From: Capsicum annuum
Lineage: Eukaryota; Streptophyta; Magnoliopsida; Solanales; Solanaceae
DNA length: 64,000 bases
Direction of reading: 5' to 3'
NCBI RefSeq assembly: GCF_002878395.1
Contig: NW_025855829.1
Span: forward strand, 148,212 to 212,211
The stretch's first letter is position 1, and the number at the start of each line of letters is the position of its first letter. Both the position numbers and the translations under genes were made by a program. Shown here one piece after another: positions 21,093-33,847 of this stretch. Below the pieces are notes generated by a model that saw nothing but the letters and a program-made list of their open reading frames with translations, made no database searches and was not told the DNA's origin.

Positions 21093-23061
21093 TTTTTCAT
21101 GACCTAAAAACTAAGGGTCAGGATGGCACTTGTCATGGCAAGCCTTGACAATCAAACCTACCACACAAACTGATACAAAAGTGAAGATAATAGCAGTAAA
21201 CCCAAAGTAAGGCTTCTAGAACAAAGCTTAACTACATAATATAATGAAAGCAAAAGAACATAGCAAATGATATCATACCATAATCACAAAATATGGTGTC
21301 ATAGTGTAAGAACAAACTAGTACAACATCGAGCAAAAATACATAAGATATCTAAAATATGAATAGCTCTGTCTCTGAATCCAAAATAAAGACATAGTCTA
21401 AATAAAAAAGGTAGTAGTAGACTCTGAAAGCAAGAATCCAATCTCTACCTTAAATAGCTCCAAAGTTAACAACTATGAGGCACACTCAAACCTAGATCTG
21501 TATTGAAAGGGCACAGTAAGGGTGAGCACGACCCACTTGTACTCAGTAGGTATCATAAGCCAACTGAGGAAAGAGGAAAATAAATCATACAAAGTCACAC
21601 TAAGGGCACATCACCTGTAACCAAAAAATATCCCAAACTACTAATAGTTCTATAATATTCATATACACTACGATAACAGAAAAGTGAAGTGCAAGTATAC
21701 ACATATCATACATAAAAATATGAAGGAAGAAATACACGTAGATAGGTATCATATCAAAGAAAATAATAAATCAAAGAAATGTAAAAAGTAAATACAAATA
21801 TAATAGAGATTATGGTGATAATGCTAATGATGATGATGATGATGCCCGAGGTTGTCGCACAACCTCCGTATACACCTACTAAGTTAAAGCTTCTAGGCGT
21901 AGCACCCATGGAGGGATTTTTCTACTTGTATACAACCAATATCAAATACCAACATCCATAACATCTCTCTAGCACATCTATTGGTAGAGGGTTTTAAGGA
22001 TACCATACTTCCGTTAGAAAAATCTAGTATTTCCACAGTGATACCAATGTTTCATAAATATATATGATATGAGGATCCAATGCTCACAACCAACAAAAAT
22101 GAGTATTTCTATATCCAACAAATATACTAACCAAGTGAGCCAATAATCAACTCAATATTTCCAACCATACATGAATGCCAACATAAACATATGCCAAGAG
22201 AGTAGAATACAATTAAATACACTATTCACACCATATTAGGCTTTTGCATTATATAATACATAGTTAATTTCATGTATTCACAACCAATAATGACATATAG
22301 GACCCCACACGGTCACACATAGCAAATAATATTCCAAAACTACAAAACACAATAATATATAGTCCCCCACATGGGATCAACACAATAAGTATAGCCATTT
22401 TTGTAATTTGCTCTCATACCCTTAACATGCTTTTGTATCGACATTAACTACCCAGCTCAGTCTAAAGAAGTTAAGCCATAACCTACCTCAAATCCCAAAA
22501 ATTGATTTGGAAGCCTTCAATCCAAATCCTTACTCCTTATCAATGGGCTTGGAATCAACTAAAACATAGGAACATAGACTCTGTCTTAAAAGAAATCCAT
22601 TAATACCCATATTGCCTATTTTGAGTTGGGGTTAAAACGGACCCTCGAAATAGGTTTTTAAGAAGAAGGATAAAATTATAATTTTATTTTTGAAATATGT
22701 TCCTCATATTTTTAGGACTCTACGACTAAAAAACCAAGAAAAAAAGAGTTAAAATGAGTTACCAACAAAATTCCCCAAAATTCATTTGAAAAAATTAAGA
22801 ATTGATGTTGTTTTGAAATAAAGTCAAAATTAAAGTGATAATTAACAAATTATAAACTCATTTAAGTGAAATTTGATTAAAATCAGGGTTTAAATCGAAG
22901 AATACAATTTAGGCCTTACGGGAAAAAATTCCTAATTTCTACCTTTTATCCATGTTTAAATAAGAATTACATGATAAAATTTAAAGAAAATAGTTGAAAT
23001 AGGTGTTATGGAGCTTACCCAATTAAAAGTTGAAAAAATAGATCAAAATCATAAAACCCTA
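21093..23061 (-). repeat. 5' LTR of M, R-U5 part (to the Q insertion)
   Basis: AT-rich, gene-free sequence between the M PBS and element Q. It contains a (GAT)n-like tract at about 21,826-21,843. The last ~60 bp before Q (ATAGGTGTTATGGAGCTTACC and onward) is present again at 31,811, where this LTR resumes. The full LTR length is uncertain because the 5' end is overrun by element B. Confidence 0.6.
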
Positions 23062-25808
23062 TGTAATGCCCCAAATCTGGTACCAAGAATGCTACACGAT
23101 TCTCATAATCCCGAAAGACCACAAGCTAACCCATGTCTGATATCTGTAAATAAGCCCTAAATAATAATGGTAATATCATAAATACGAAAACATAAACTAA
23201 AAGGCCATAAGGTTCAATACTGATACATAACTGAAAATATGGTATAACAATACCAAAACAACTGAAATAACTGTCTGAACATGTTGTAGTCTGAAAGCCT
23301 GTAAAACTAAACTATCTAAATAAATAGTTGATGGGACAATCCCCCAACTTCCCCATCTGCTAAAATAAACTAAGTACTGAAAAATAAAATAATTAAATAA
23401 TAACATCCTCGAATGATAAGGACTTACTGCTGACTCTGATTGCTAAAACTGGAATGGTACTGATACTCTGGAGCACGTTCTTCTGAACCTATGGTACAAA
23501 ATACCATAGCACAAATGTATCAGTACGATTGAATGTACTGGTATGAAAGTAAGGTAGGCTGAATGCAATAGTTCATATGCATGAACAATACTAACTGACT
23601 AAATAACATAAACGTGAGAATATATACATGAATACGTAACTGTAATTGAGATCGTGATAACACTAACTTATGAATTCTGATAATGTGGATTTAGTGATAT
23701 CTGAGTACTAATACTAGGATACTGAATGACTAAGTCTATTGAGTACTGAGGAACTCATGTCATATTACTGATAAAGGAATGACTGTTTTTGACAGTTTTG
23801 ATTATAAAGAACTGGTCTGATTGACTGTATCTAATAGTCCTGAAATCTGAATACTAGTAATATGAATTTTGTATAATTAATATACTATTAACTTAGTAAC
23901 TGTGTCTGACAGTCCTAATTCTGATGGAACTAGCTGAGTTCCATATTGAGTTGAGCGACTGTATCTGACAGTCCTAAAACTGTAGAACTAAAGTAGTTCT
24001 ATTACTGACACTGGATCCAAAACTGAGATTGTGGGAGGTAATCATCAAACCGACATGCCCCAAAACAAAATTGGTGGGGTCCAACTTGTAACCCCAGCTG
24101 AAAAGGTGTCAGTATCGTACCACGAGTAAAGAGAAGCTGTGAGTAAACCCTCTCTAATAGAAAGCTCTTCCGTCAACCCCTTCTAGTAGGAAAAACTCAA
24201 ATGAGGTGTATAATCCCTAAAATTATAGGGTACATCTCAAACTATGCTGGCTACGTAGTTATGGAACACAAGGATTGCTTCTAAAGATTACACCCTCTAT
24301 TGGCTAACAGGTGAGTCCCCATCCTTGGGTTCACTAGATGCTGAATCCTACTCCCAACTGAAGAGACACTGAACTTATTTAAACTGAACTGAACTATTAC
24401 TGATAGTATCTTTTAGCTGATTTGAACAGAGTTCACTAAATTCTGTTGACTGACAAAATACTACTGAGATCGGATAACTAACGGAGATTACTGAGTTTTT
24501 TTGAGTCATGTAACTGACTAAATTCTAATGATCACGACTTGAATGAGAGTATCGTGATAACTGACGCTGGCTCTAAGCACACAGCTAAATTATCGGGTAC
24601 AAGTACCCTCAGGACTTAATAATATGAAACTGATAAGACTTGACACTTCATGAACCCATAACTAAATCAATAATTTATAATACAACAAGTTGGGGATTTT
24701 ATGAAACACATGGTTGTCAGAATGTTGTACATACATGGAATTGCATATAGACATGGTATATAGACATGTCATACTTTCATCAACCTAATCTCATGAACAT
24801 TCCATCAAATACTCATAATGCATACAATATCATGAAAGTTAGTCTTGGTTATAAGTGTAAAGCATGCATTTATTATTTGAGTCACAATTGAGCTATAATA
24901 CCCAATTTTTATCCTTCTAGCCATTTTGTCAAACACCTTACATACACAATTTAGGACATACGTGAAATCATCAAATTACACATCATAACTCAATTCATAT
25001 TTTTCATTTTGCATACTAACGTAGTTTCATGAAAACACATAAAGATTCTATCTTGGGAATCATACAATAAGATAAACATGGTTACAAATAACCCATAACA
25101 TAAATATCATGTTTTATAATTTGAAAGAGGGTTCTTGGACTTCATGGATGAAAGGAATCCATAAATCAACACTTGACATACCTTAGTTCCTTATTTTACA
25201 AAGATTGATAGAGAGATTCTTGAATTTGAATCCTTAATTGAAAACCCTAACTTGTTCTTAAGAGAAAATTGAGAGAATATATTTTGGGTAAAATATAGCT
25301 GAATCACGTGTTATTGGGTTTATATAAGGATGGAAAATTAACCCTTTTGCCCTTAAAAATATGAACATTTAATGACTAAACACTGGGTGCCAACGCTACA
25401 AGTAACGCAGCGCGTTGATGGCCGCAACACGATACTCGACGCATCGTTCCATGATCGTGTTGAGCCTTAAAAGTTTTGGCTCTGGTAGCCTGTACAAATA
25501 TTGACCAACGCGATTGGCGATGCGGCGTGCCATGATCACGTTGGTCTGCTATTTTTGGACTCCAAACATGATCTAAACGTGTTCTGAAAAATCTAAAACT
25601 TGTCCAGGAACACCTATTGACCTTTCTGATCATGAACTAATAAACATACGGACCATTAAAGGATGTTAAGGTGGAGAAATAAGATTTCGAACTTTCGAAG
25701 GCCAATAATAGGCTAAGTTTGGGAACCTAGCTAGAATTTTCTAAGTCTGGGACCCCTTGACAAGCTTAAAGGACTGAATTACGCTTTAGGATTTTATGGG
25801 GTCTTATA
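23062..25808 (-). repeat. 3' LTR of Q
   Basis: Contains repeated CTGTATCTGACAGTCCT-type units (about 23,824, 23,900, 23,960). A GC-rich block at 25,384-25,560 has words such as AACGCGATTGGCGATGCGG in an otherwise AT-rich LTR. The minus-strand transcript start region lies near 25,210-25,320 (TAGGGTTTTCAATTAAGG). Confidence 0.88.
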
Positions 25809-27531
25809 ATATCTCCTTCTTAAGAACATTTATCCTCAATGAGACTGAGTGAGAGGGAAGAAAATATAAACTGATGTATATACTGAACATGAACAACTGG
25901 AACATGATTCCATGACTGACATGATCGATAAACTAAATGTATCATACTAACATGCATATCTGATGCATGGTTAACTAGTTCATAAATACATGACTGAATA
26001 TGCAATGATAATTAATACCAAGTTTATCATGGAAATCTGAGCATGAAACTAGATAAGTTCAAGGGAGACTGTTTTCTTAAATTAAAAATGCAAATGAGCG
26101 TAAAATTAATTACTAGATATGTAAGAGCGGAAACACGTAAACGTAACTGAGTTTGGAACGTGATACATGAGCTGGATATCATGATCTGAATTGAGTACCT
26201 TGAATACACGGCTTACGACTGAGGTCGAAGTTTAAGGGTTAACTTATAAGTACCCCCTTACTCCAAACTGGATTCATTATGAGAAGAGATAATGACATGT
26301 TTTATTTCATGAGAGTTTAGGGAATTATCGTGTATCTCCCCCTTGGGACACAAGGTCCCTCGAAGAATACTGATTTTACTGAGATAATAAGGAAAACTAG
26401 GGCAATGCACAAGGCACCTATGAATTGAATCGCGGCGTATATTTGGGATCTAAAGCTATGACAAAGTAATTAGACCTTACGCACTACAATTGAGACTACT
26501 AAAATATTTACGTGGGTACTGAGCACGAATGCATAAATATATACTAACTTTATCTAATTAACTAAATAACTTATATCTGAATACTGGGTGTGTAAGACTG
26601 AACTGTACTTAGTTTGGATAGCTGGACTGAGACTATAGGGTATTATACATAGGAGGTAATGACTGACTGGGCAACATGAGGTAACTGAGCATGAGTGAGG
26701 GAAAACTGTATTACCTTAGGAACGCAAGACTAGACGTCTAATAATGATTTGGAAATATTCTGTAAATTGAAGTACTATAATACTAATAACTAAGTAACTG
26801 ATGGTCATATGCTATGGTCGGGTAATCTTGAAACTTGACTGAGTTTCTGATCTGACTATTGGACTAGGACTGGACTGATATTATAGGTAAGACGATAATT
26901 AAGACTGTAATCGTAACTAAGACTGTAATTGAGACTGAATGCTTATTTTCTATAACTGAGGGCTAGACTGGTACAAGAGTAATGAATTCTGATGGTTAAG
27001 TAACTGATAGCTGAAAGCCATGGTTCTGTAGAACTGTCTGAGTCCTTTACTAAATATTGATTACTGAACTAACACTGTAACTGAGGCCTGCAGGATGGAA
27101 CATTAACACTACAAATTCATCGAGGGATCTAAAATGAGGGTATAGCTACATAATCTGAGTTTGATTGAATACTAGGAGTGAAGTCATGAATCATGAGCTG
27201 CACGAACTGGGTTTGGAATTTTTGAATTCATGGAATATGCTCCGTAACATCGGATGAACTTGGACTCCTCATACGAGAAACTTAACACACACTATTCTAT
27301 GAAAAGTGCATGAATATAAGCTGTATTCGTGGGACTAAAACAAAAAGCATGCATAAGTATCATGATGGTTGAAGTACCAAACTTTTCACTGAGATAGAAT
27401 GGGTAAGGAATCATCTTCCCTTATGGATTTCCTACACATACTGGTATTACTAATGGAACCTGAAGGCCTGAATTTCAGAGATTTCATAACTAAATAGTTC
27501 CTGTATACCTGTCGGGCTGTGTTAGACTGAC
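25809..27531 (-). other. Q interior without a recognisable gene
   Basis: About 1.7 kb between gag and the 3' LTR where pol should be. Short CTGA/ACTG-rich words recur, but no RT, integrase or protease motif is visible in any frame. The end next to the LTR reads, on the minus strand, SLIEDKCS-stop and AAGAAGGAGATAT. This resembles the 3' end and purine tract of a related gypsy pol, so the missing part was probably deleted or replaced. Confidence 0.55.
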
Positions 27532-28851
27532 TCACTGGGGTGGGGACTGGGAAAAGGTCCTGTTAATATTTGGTATAACCTTAAAGTTGGCTGTTATACA
27601 AAGAGTTACAAAAGAAAAAGGAAGGTCCTGAATCTGAAGAAATGTGAACATGTAAATGAGGGATCTATAACATACTAGTGGCTGCATCAGGAGGACTTTT
27701 CTGATCCTGTCCAGACTGAAGTGCATAGAGTCTGTTTGGGCGTTGCCCAGTGATATCGCTGGAATTGGCACCCTGCTGATTTGGGGGACTGGACTGAGTT
27801 GAAGGACGACCGTGCTTACTTCTAGGGCCAGACCTAGGCAATCTTGGACCTTGTGACCTTTCTCGCCATATCTAAAACACACATTACTACTGGCTCTACA
27901 TATATCCTTATGATGCTTACCACACTCTTCACAAAGTGGATGAGTAAAAACCCTACTCTCATAACCCTGGGCCTTAGAGCCTGGTTCCCTATCTCTACGA
28001 TTATTTCTGAACTTTGGTACTAGTGTACTAGCTGAAGATAGAACTAGGGCTAAAAACTTTTTGCTATGCTGAGAACGGTTACCACCCTGCGACCCTAGTT
28101 GAGAAAAACTATAACTACCAGTTCTGGCCCTCTTATTTTCCCTTTTTTTTCTTAAGTTTCTGCTCCTCAGTCTATTGAGCATGGACCATAAGCCTAGATA
28201 TGTTCATCTACTTAATCAACATCGCAGTCCTGCTACTTGATATCCTAAACACAAATTTATTCATTCTAAATCTACTGTCTGGTCTACATGAGGAGCGTAT
28301 CTGGCTAACTAAGTGAACTTGAGGAAGTATTCTTTTACGCTCATACTACCTTGTCTGAGGTTGATGAATTCTAACACTTTGGCTTTTTTCTGCTCTAGAG
28401 GAAAGAATCTACCTAAAAAAGCCGTAGCAAAATCTTCTTATTTTATGGGCTCTGCATCTGCACCTCTGTCTACCTTTTATTGCTTAAACCATGTATGGAC
28501 TACATCTTATAGTTGATAGGCAGCTAACTCTGCACTCTCACTGGAATTCACTCCCATGATATATGACTTTCTAAACCTGGTCGAGCTTAGATTCTCTTCA
28601 GACTTAGAATCGGAGAATAGGGGAGGATTCATTCGGGTGAAGTCCCGAATCCTGGCTGCAGCAAAATTGGCCACTAGGTTGGCCGAAACAATAGCTGGAC
28701 GGTCATTTTGAGCTGTGACTGAATTGGCTAGAGTAGTGAATGCAGTTCTGAATTCTGCATAAGAGACGTGCTTATCCAGAGGATCTGCCTGGATGGGATG
28801 AAGTGATGACTGATTCCCTGTTCCTTTTTTGTTAGCCCTTTTAGGAGGTAT
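27532..28851 (-). pseudogene. Q: gag with double zinc-binding region
   Basis: The minus strand encodes a Ty3/gypsy capsid/nucleocapsid. The N-terminal part (28,850-28,560) gives PPKRANKKGTG, YAEFRTAFTTLANSV and ARIRDFTRMNPPLFSDSKSE. The nucleocapsid (27,532-28,182) has HPLCEECGKHHKDICRAS, followed by CFRYGEKGHKVQDC, in which the second Cys of the CCHC knuckle is Tyr. The middle of the capsid (28,183-28,560) is frame-broken. The apparent start codon before PPKRAN is ATA (28,849-28,851) instead of ATG, directly after TTTACAG, so translation would not start normally. Gag would form virus-like particles and bind RNA; this copy is probably inactive. Confidence 0.85.
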
Positions 28852-29046
28852 TTTCTGTAAACGAAAGAGAAGAAGGGATTAAACATATAGTTTGACTGGA
28901 GCTCATGCTCACCCGTACAACATGAATATTGAAAGAAGGGAAACTATCCCTAAAACATCTCATAGCCTCCTACACATAAGTGTGGTGCACAACACACTCA
29001 TGTACAAGACTCTACTAGAGAATTCCTAGGATGCTGATGAACCTTA

Positions 29047-29059
29047 GGCTCTGATACCA
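29047..29059 (-). promoter_or_regulatory. Primer-binding site of Q
   Basis: The minus strand reads TGGTATCAGAGCC, a perfect initiator Met tRNA PBS, four bases from the 5' LTR. It is the best preserved PBS in the window. Confidence 0.9.
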
Positions 29060-29063
29060 AGAG

Positions 29064-31805
29064 TGTAATGCCTCAAATATGGTACCTAAAATTCTACACG
29101 GTGCTCATAATCTCAAAGGACCACAAGCTAACCCATGACTGATATCTGCAACTGAGCCCCAAATAATATTGGTAATATCGTAAATTCGAAAACATGAACT
29201 AAAAGGCCATAAGGTTCAATACTGATACATGACTAAAAATATGGTATAACAATACCAAAACAACTGAAATAACTATCTGAACATGTTGTAGTCTGAAAGC
29301 CTCTAAAACTAAATTATCTGAATAAAGAGTTGATGGGACAATCCCCCAACTAACCCCATCTGCTAAACTAAGTACTAAAAGAATGAAATAATCAAATAAT
29401 AACATCCTTGAATGATGGGACTCACTGCTGACTCTGACTGCTGAAACTGGAATGCTACAGATAATTTAGAGCGCGTGCTTCTGAACCTGTGGTATAAAAC
29501 ACTATAGCGCAAATGCGTAAGTATGATTGAACATACTGGTATACAAGTGAGGTAGGCTGAATGCAATGGTTCATATGTATGAACAATACCAACTGACTGA
29601 ATAACGTGAACGTGAGAATATATGCATGAGTATGTAACTGTAACTGAGATCGTGATAACACTGACTTATAAATTCTGATAACGTGGATTTATTGATATTT
29701 GAGTACTAATACTGGGATACTGAATGACTAAGTCTATTGAGTACTAAGGAACTAATGTCATATTACTAATAATGAAATGACTATATTTTACAGTTCTGAT
29801 TATGAAGAACTGGTCTGATTGACTATATCTGACAGTCCTAAAATTTGAATACTGGTAATATGAATTTTGAATAATTAATATACTATTAATTGGATGACTA
29901 TGTCTGATAGTCCTGATGGAACTAGTTGAGTTCTTTACTGAGCTGAGCGACTGTATCTGACAGTCCTAAAACTGTAGAACTAAACTGAGTTCTATTACTG
30001 AGACTGGATTCGAAACTGAGACTGTGGGAGGTAATCATCTAACCGACATGCCCTGAAATAGAACTGGTGAGTTCCAACCTATAACCTCAGCTGGAAGGGT
30101 GTTAGTACCGTACCACGGGTAAAGACAAGCTATGAGTAAACCCTCTCTAATAGGAACTCTTTCGTCAACCACTTCTAGTAGGAAAAACTCAAATGAGGTG
30201 TATAATCCATAAACTCGTAGGGTACATCTCAACCTACACTGGCTATGTAGTTCTGGAATGCAAGGATTACTTCTAAGGATCACACCCTCTACTGGCTAAT
30301 AGGTGAGTCCCCATCCTTGGGTTCACTCAATGCTGAATCCTACTCCTAATTGACGAGACATTGAACTGATTTAAATTGAACTGAACTGTTACTGATAGTA
30401 TCTTTTAGTTGATTTAAAAAGAGTTCACTAAATTCCATCGACTGATGGAATACTACTAAGATCGAACAACTGACTGAGATTACTGAGTTTTCCTGAGTCA
30501 TGTAACTGACAGAATTCTAATGATCATGGATTGAATGGAAGTATCGTGAAAATTGACACTACTATAAGCACACAACTAAATTGTCAGGTACAAGTACCCC
30601 CAGGACTCGATAGCATGAAACTAATAAGACTTGACACTTCATAAAGGCATAACCAATATAAAAAATTCATAATATAATAAGTTGGGGATTTCATGAAACA
30701 CATGGGTGTCATAATGTTGTACATAGATGGAATTGCATATAGACATGTCATACTTTCATCAACCTAATCTCATAAACATTCCATCAAATACTCATAATGT
30801 ACACAATATCATGAAAGTCAGTCTTGGTCATAAGGGTAAAGCATATATTTATTATTTGAGTTGTTAATTGAGCTATAATACCCAATTTCTATCCTCCTAG
30901 CTATTTTGTCAAACACACTACATGCACAACTTAGGGAATAAGTGAAATCATCAAATTACATATCATAAACAACTCAATTCATGGATTTCATCTTGTATGC
31001 TAACATAGTTTCATAAAAACACATAAAGATTCTAACTTGAGAATCATACAATAAGATAAACATGGTTACAAATAACCCACAACATAAATATCATGTTTTA
31101 TAATTTGAAAGAGGGTTCTTGGACTTCATGGATGAAAGGAATCCATAAATCAACACTTGACATACCTTAGTTCCTAATTTTACAAAAATTGACGGAGATT
31201 CTTGAATTTGAGTATTGAATTTAAATCCTTAATTGAAAATCCTAACTTGTTCTTGAGAGAGACTTGAGAGAAACTTTATATTTTGGGTGAAATATGGTTG
31301 AATCACGTTTTATTGGGTTTATCTAAGGATGGAAAATTGATCCTTTTGCCCTTAAAATGGAACTATTTAATGACTAAAAACTGGGTGCCGATGTTACTAG
31401 CGACGCAGTGCGTTAATGGCTACGATGCGATACTCAATGCGTCACGCCATAATCGCATCGAGCCTCAGAAGTTTTGGCTCTGGCAGCCTGCACAAATATT
31501 GACCAATGCGATTGGCGATGCGAGGCACCATGATCGCAATGGTCCACTGTTTTAGGACTCCGAACATAATCTAACGTGTTTCAAAAAATTCAAAACTTGT
31601 CCGGGAACACCTATTGACCTTCCTGATCATGAACTAATAAAAATAAGAATCATTAAAGGACGTTAAGGTGGTAAAATGAGATTTCCAAATTTTGAAGGCC
31701 AATAATAGGCTAAGTCTGGGAACCTAGCTGGAATTTTCTAAGTCTGGGACCCCTTGACAAACTTAAAGGAATGAATTAAGCTTTAGGATTTTACGGGGTC
31801 TTACA
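29064..31805 (-). repeat. 5' LTR of Q
   Basis: Partner of 23,062-25,808. The GC-rich block is at 31,384-31,545 (GCGATTGGCGATGCGAGGCA), showing point changes from the other copy. Confidence 0.88.
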
Positions 31806-31810
31806 CCCTA

Positions 31811-32809
31811 ATAGGTGTTATAGAGCTTACCCAATTAAAAGTTGAAGAAATGGATAAAAATCATGAAACCCTAAGATCCAAGTCTAAATGATGGTGAAAA
31901 ATAGTGAACCATGGGTATTTATTGGGACTAAGCATCGCATACGTGATCAGGCGTACGTGAACCCATGTCTGATAGCAATGTTAAATTTATTTTCTGGTTC
32001 TTGCATAGGCGAATATTGTAATCGGGATCAAAATGTCACATTTACAACATATGTATCTGCCTACTGAGTCGTACAAGCAATTGATATTTCTCGAACACCG
32101 GTGCACCAGTTAAGTGGTGCACCAACTAGGGACTCAAAGTATTCCAAGTCTCCGTGGACCCCTCAAAATTCACCCAAAACCCTGTGCATGCAAATAAACT
32201 ATGCAACCCTATCAAAATTGATGCTTCGGACTCAATGGTGCTATCAGATTTTTGAAAGAACATTATTTTCACAAAGTTAACCCCCAAACCCAATTTCACA
32301 ACTTTCTAAATTGAGGGTCGAAATGAGATTTAAAAGCCACATTACCATATCAACCATGCTATCAACCTATAATCGACAATTCAAATCTACTGGTGCAGTT
32401 TATTTTGCCATCTGATGCATGAATTAATAAATATCAATCAAAGTCAATTATGAGGCTTTTCATGCCACCGTTAATCATAATTTCACATAGATCACTCTGA
32501 AATACATTAGAAATCATGACAAGCATCCCCACACCCTAAGAACACCACTACGCAACTACGGGGAGGGCTAAAATGGTTAAATCACATAGAAATAAATATT
32601 TCACATAATTCATCAAAAGTCAGGTAGTTATATCATCCATCAATAAAAATCTAGTTCGTCCTCTAACTAAAGGCAAGGGAAAAATACCTAAATTAGCAAA
32701 AACCTAGGGATAAGAACTATGCATATTAGACTCAACCTCTTAAGTATCCTCATCTATAGGTTGATGCTTTCACTATACCTTAACCACTAAAATAATTCTA
32801 GAACGCAAT
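31811..32809 (-). repeat. M 5' LTR resumed, U3 part and unassigned LTR-like DNA
   Basis: The first 62 bp repeat the sequence left of Q. On the minus strand, TAAATACCC followed by TTAGGGTTTCATG near 31,860-31,905 looks like a promoter and transcript start. Beyond 31,930 there are words such as CATCGCATACGTGATCAGG, and two copies of the palindrome GGTGCACC (32,100-32,107 and 32,116-32,123). No coding potential is seen. Whether all of this up to 32,809 belongs to M is uncertain. Confidence 0.5.
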
Positions 32810-32971
32810 TGATGAGTGATAAATTTGCCACTAATCTATATCTAAATTTATCCACACTATGACAAAATGAGTGTATGTATGAGGAAAATTCTTTATTGAA
32901 GTGCATTAAAACCCATGATTTGTATCTTTGCAGGTAATTAGATAAAAATGAGTAAAGATAAGCTAAAGAAG

Positions 32972-33834
32972 TGATACAATAATAATAGCCGCCTTAGCTT
33001 TCTACAACATCATTCAAAGTCACTATGTGAAGAATCAAGATTTGTTCGCATGGAGGGCACAGGATCATACATGGAGGGGACGTTTTGAGCCTACCATTGA
33101 TCGAACCCGAGTGTGGAAGATTGCTTGGAGCCTTGAAGACTTAAGAACTCTCAGGTTTGGACCACCTTTGTTGGTTTGTGATTTTGGTCACTTAGCCTTG
33201 AGAGCATTTTGGACAATTCATATTGTTTTCCAACACACCAAGGCCATCCTTGGTCATTAAGGGTAGTCTAGTCTTTTTTGCCTTCTTTTGTAATATACTA
33301 TAAGTAGGATTTTTTTAGGTCTTCTCTCATTAGTTTTATGAAATATTAAAGATGGAAACATTAAGAATCCTCTCTCTTAAGAGTAGAACACTTAGTTTTA
33401 GTTAGGTCTTGGAAAAGCTAGCATTGATCTTTGCTTGAAAACGGTGGATCTTGAGGTGAGTTAATTCCCTTGGCAGTCACCGTAAGAGTGTGGTTTTGAT
33501 TATTACATTCATTAGGGGTTTTTGAGTTTAATACACTCTTTAGTTCTTAATCTTGTAATATTCTTGGTCTCACTATCTATCCTTTACTTTTGTTATTGTC
33601 ATCTTGTGTAGTAGACTGTTTTGGGTCCTTTATTTAATCCTAAACTTGTATTATTGTTATTCATCTTGTTCCTTAAATTTTTTATCTATTTTTGGTGTTA
33701 TATACACTATTGTATCTTGTATTATTCTAGTTGATAGCGAATCCGAGAGTGGTCTCCATCTTGGTCCTCGGATCCTTAAGATTGGGGACTGATTTGAAGT
33801 GTGTTTTGTATCTTCCATTGTCTTTTTTGTATCA
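32972..33834 (+). repeat. 5' LTR of J
   Basis: 863 bp, starts TGATACAATAATAATAGCC and ends TTTTTTGTATCA, a 6-bp terminal inverted repeat. It shares GCGAATCCGAGAGTGGTCTC with the L LTRs. The weak TATA-like CTATAAGTAGG is near 33,298. The ORFs at 33,027-33,260 and 33,604-33,792 are LTR sequence. Confidence 0.85.
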
Positions 33835-33836
33835 TT

Positions 33837-33847
33837 TGGTATCAAAG
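33837..33847 (+). promoter_or_regulatory. Primer-binding site of J
   Basis: TGGTATCAAAG two bases after the LTR, identical to the PBS of L. Confidence 0.75.

Larger units (their letters stand above)
23062..31805 (-). mobile_element. Element Q: complete gag-only Ty3/gypsy retrotransposon, TSD CCCTA
   Basis: 8.74 kb, with LTRs of 2747 and 2742 bp, a 3.26-kb interior, and a perfect duplication CCCTA at 23,057-23,061 and 31,806-31,810. On the minus strand the LTRs run TGTAAGACCCC..GGGGCATTACA, with the last CA changed to TA in the left copy. The PBS at 29,047-29,059 gives the orientation. The interior encodes gag only; no protease, RT, RNase H or integrase is seen. It is therefore a large retrotransposon derivative that depended on a relative. 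The LTRs are clearly diverged by eye, so the insertion is not recent. Confidence 0.9.

Noticed and set aside
21093..23061. Search for a host gene in this ORF-poor region
   Set aside because: Only short AT-rich frames without domain resemblance; best explained as LTR of M.
23820..23980. Regularly spaced CTGTATCTGACAGTCCT units considered as a CRISPR-like array
   Set aside because: Few, unequal units inside a plant LTR with no identical repeats or constant spacers.
29047..29059. tRNA-like GGTATCAGAGCC words
   Set aside because: These are primer-binding sites beside LTRs. No cloverleaf, anticodon arm or B box is present, so they are not tRNA genes.
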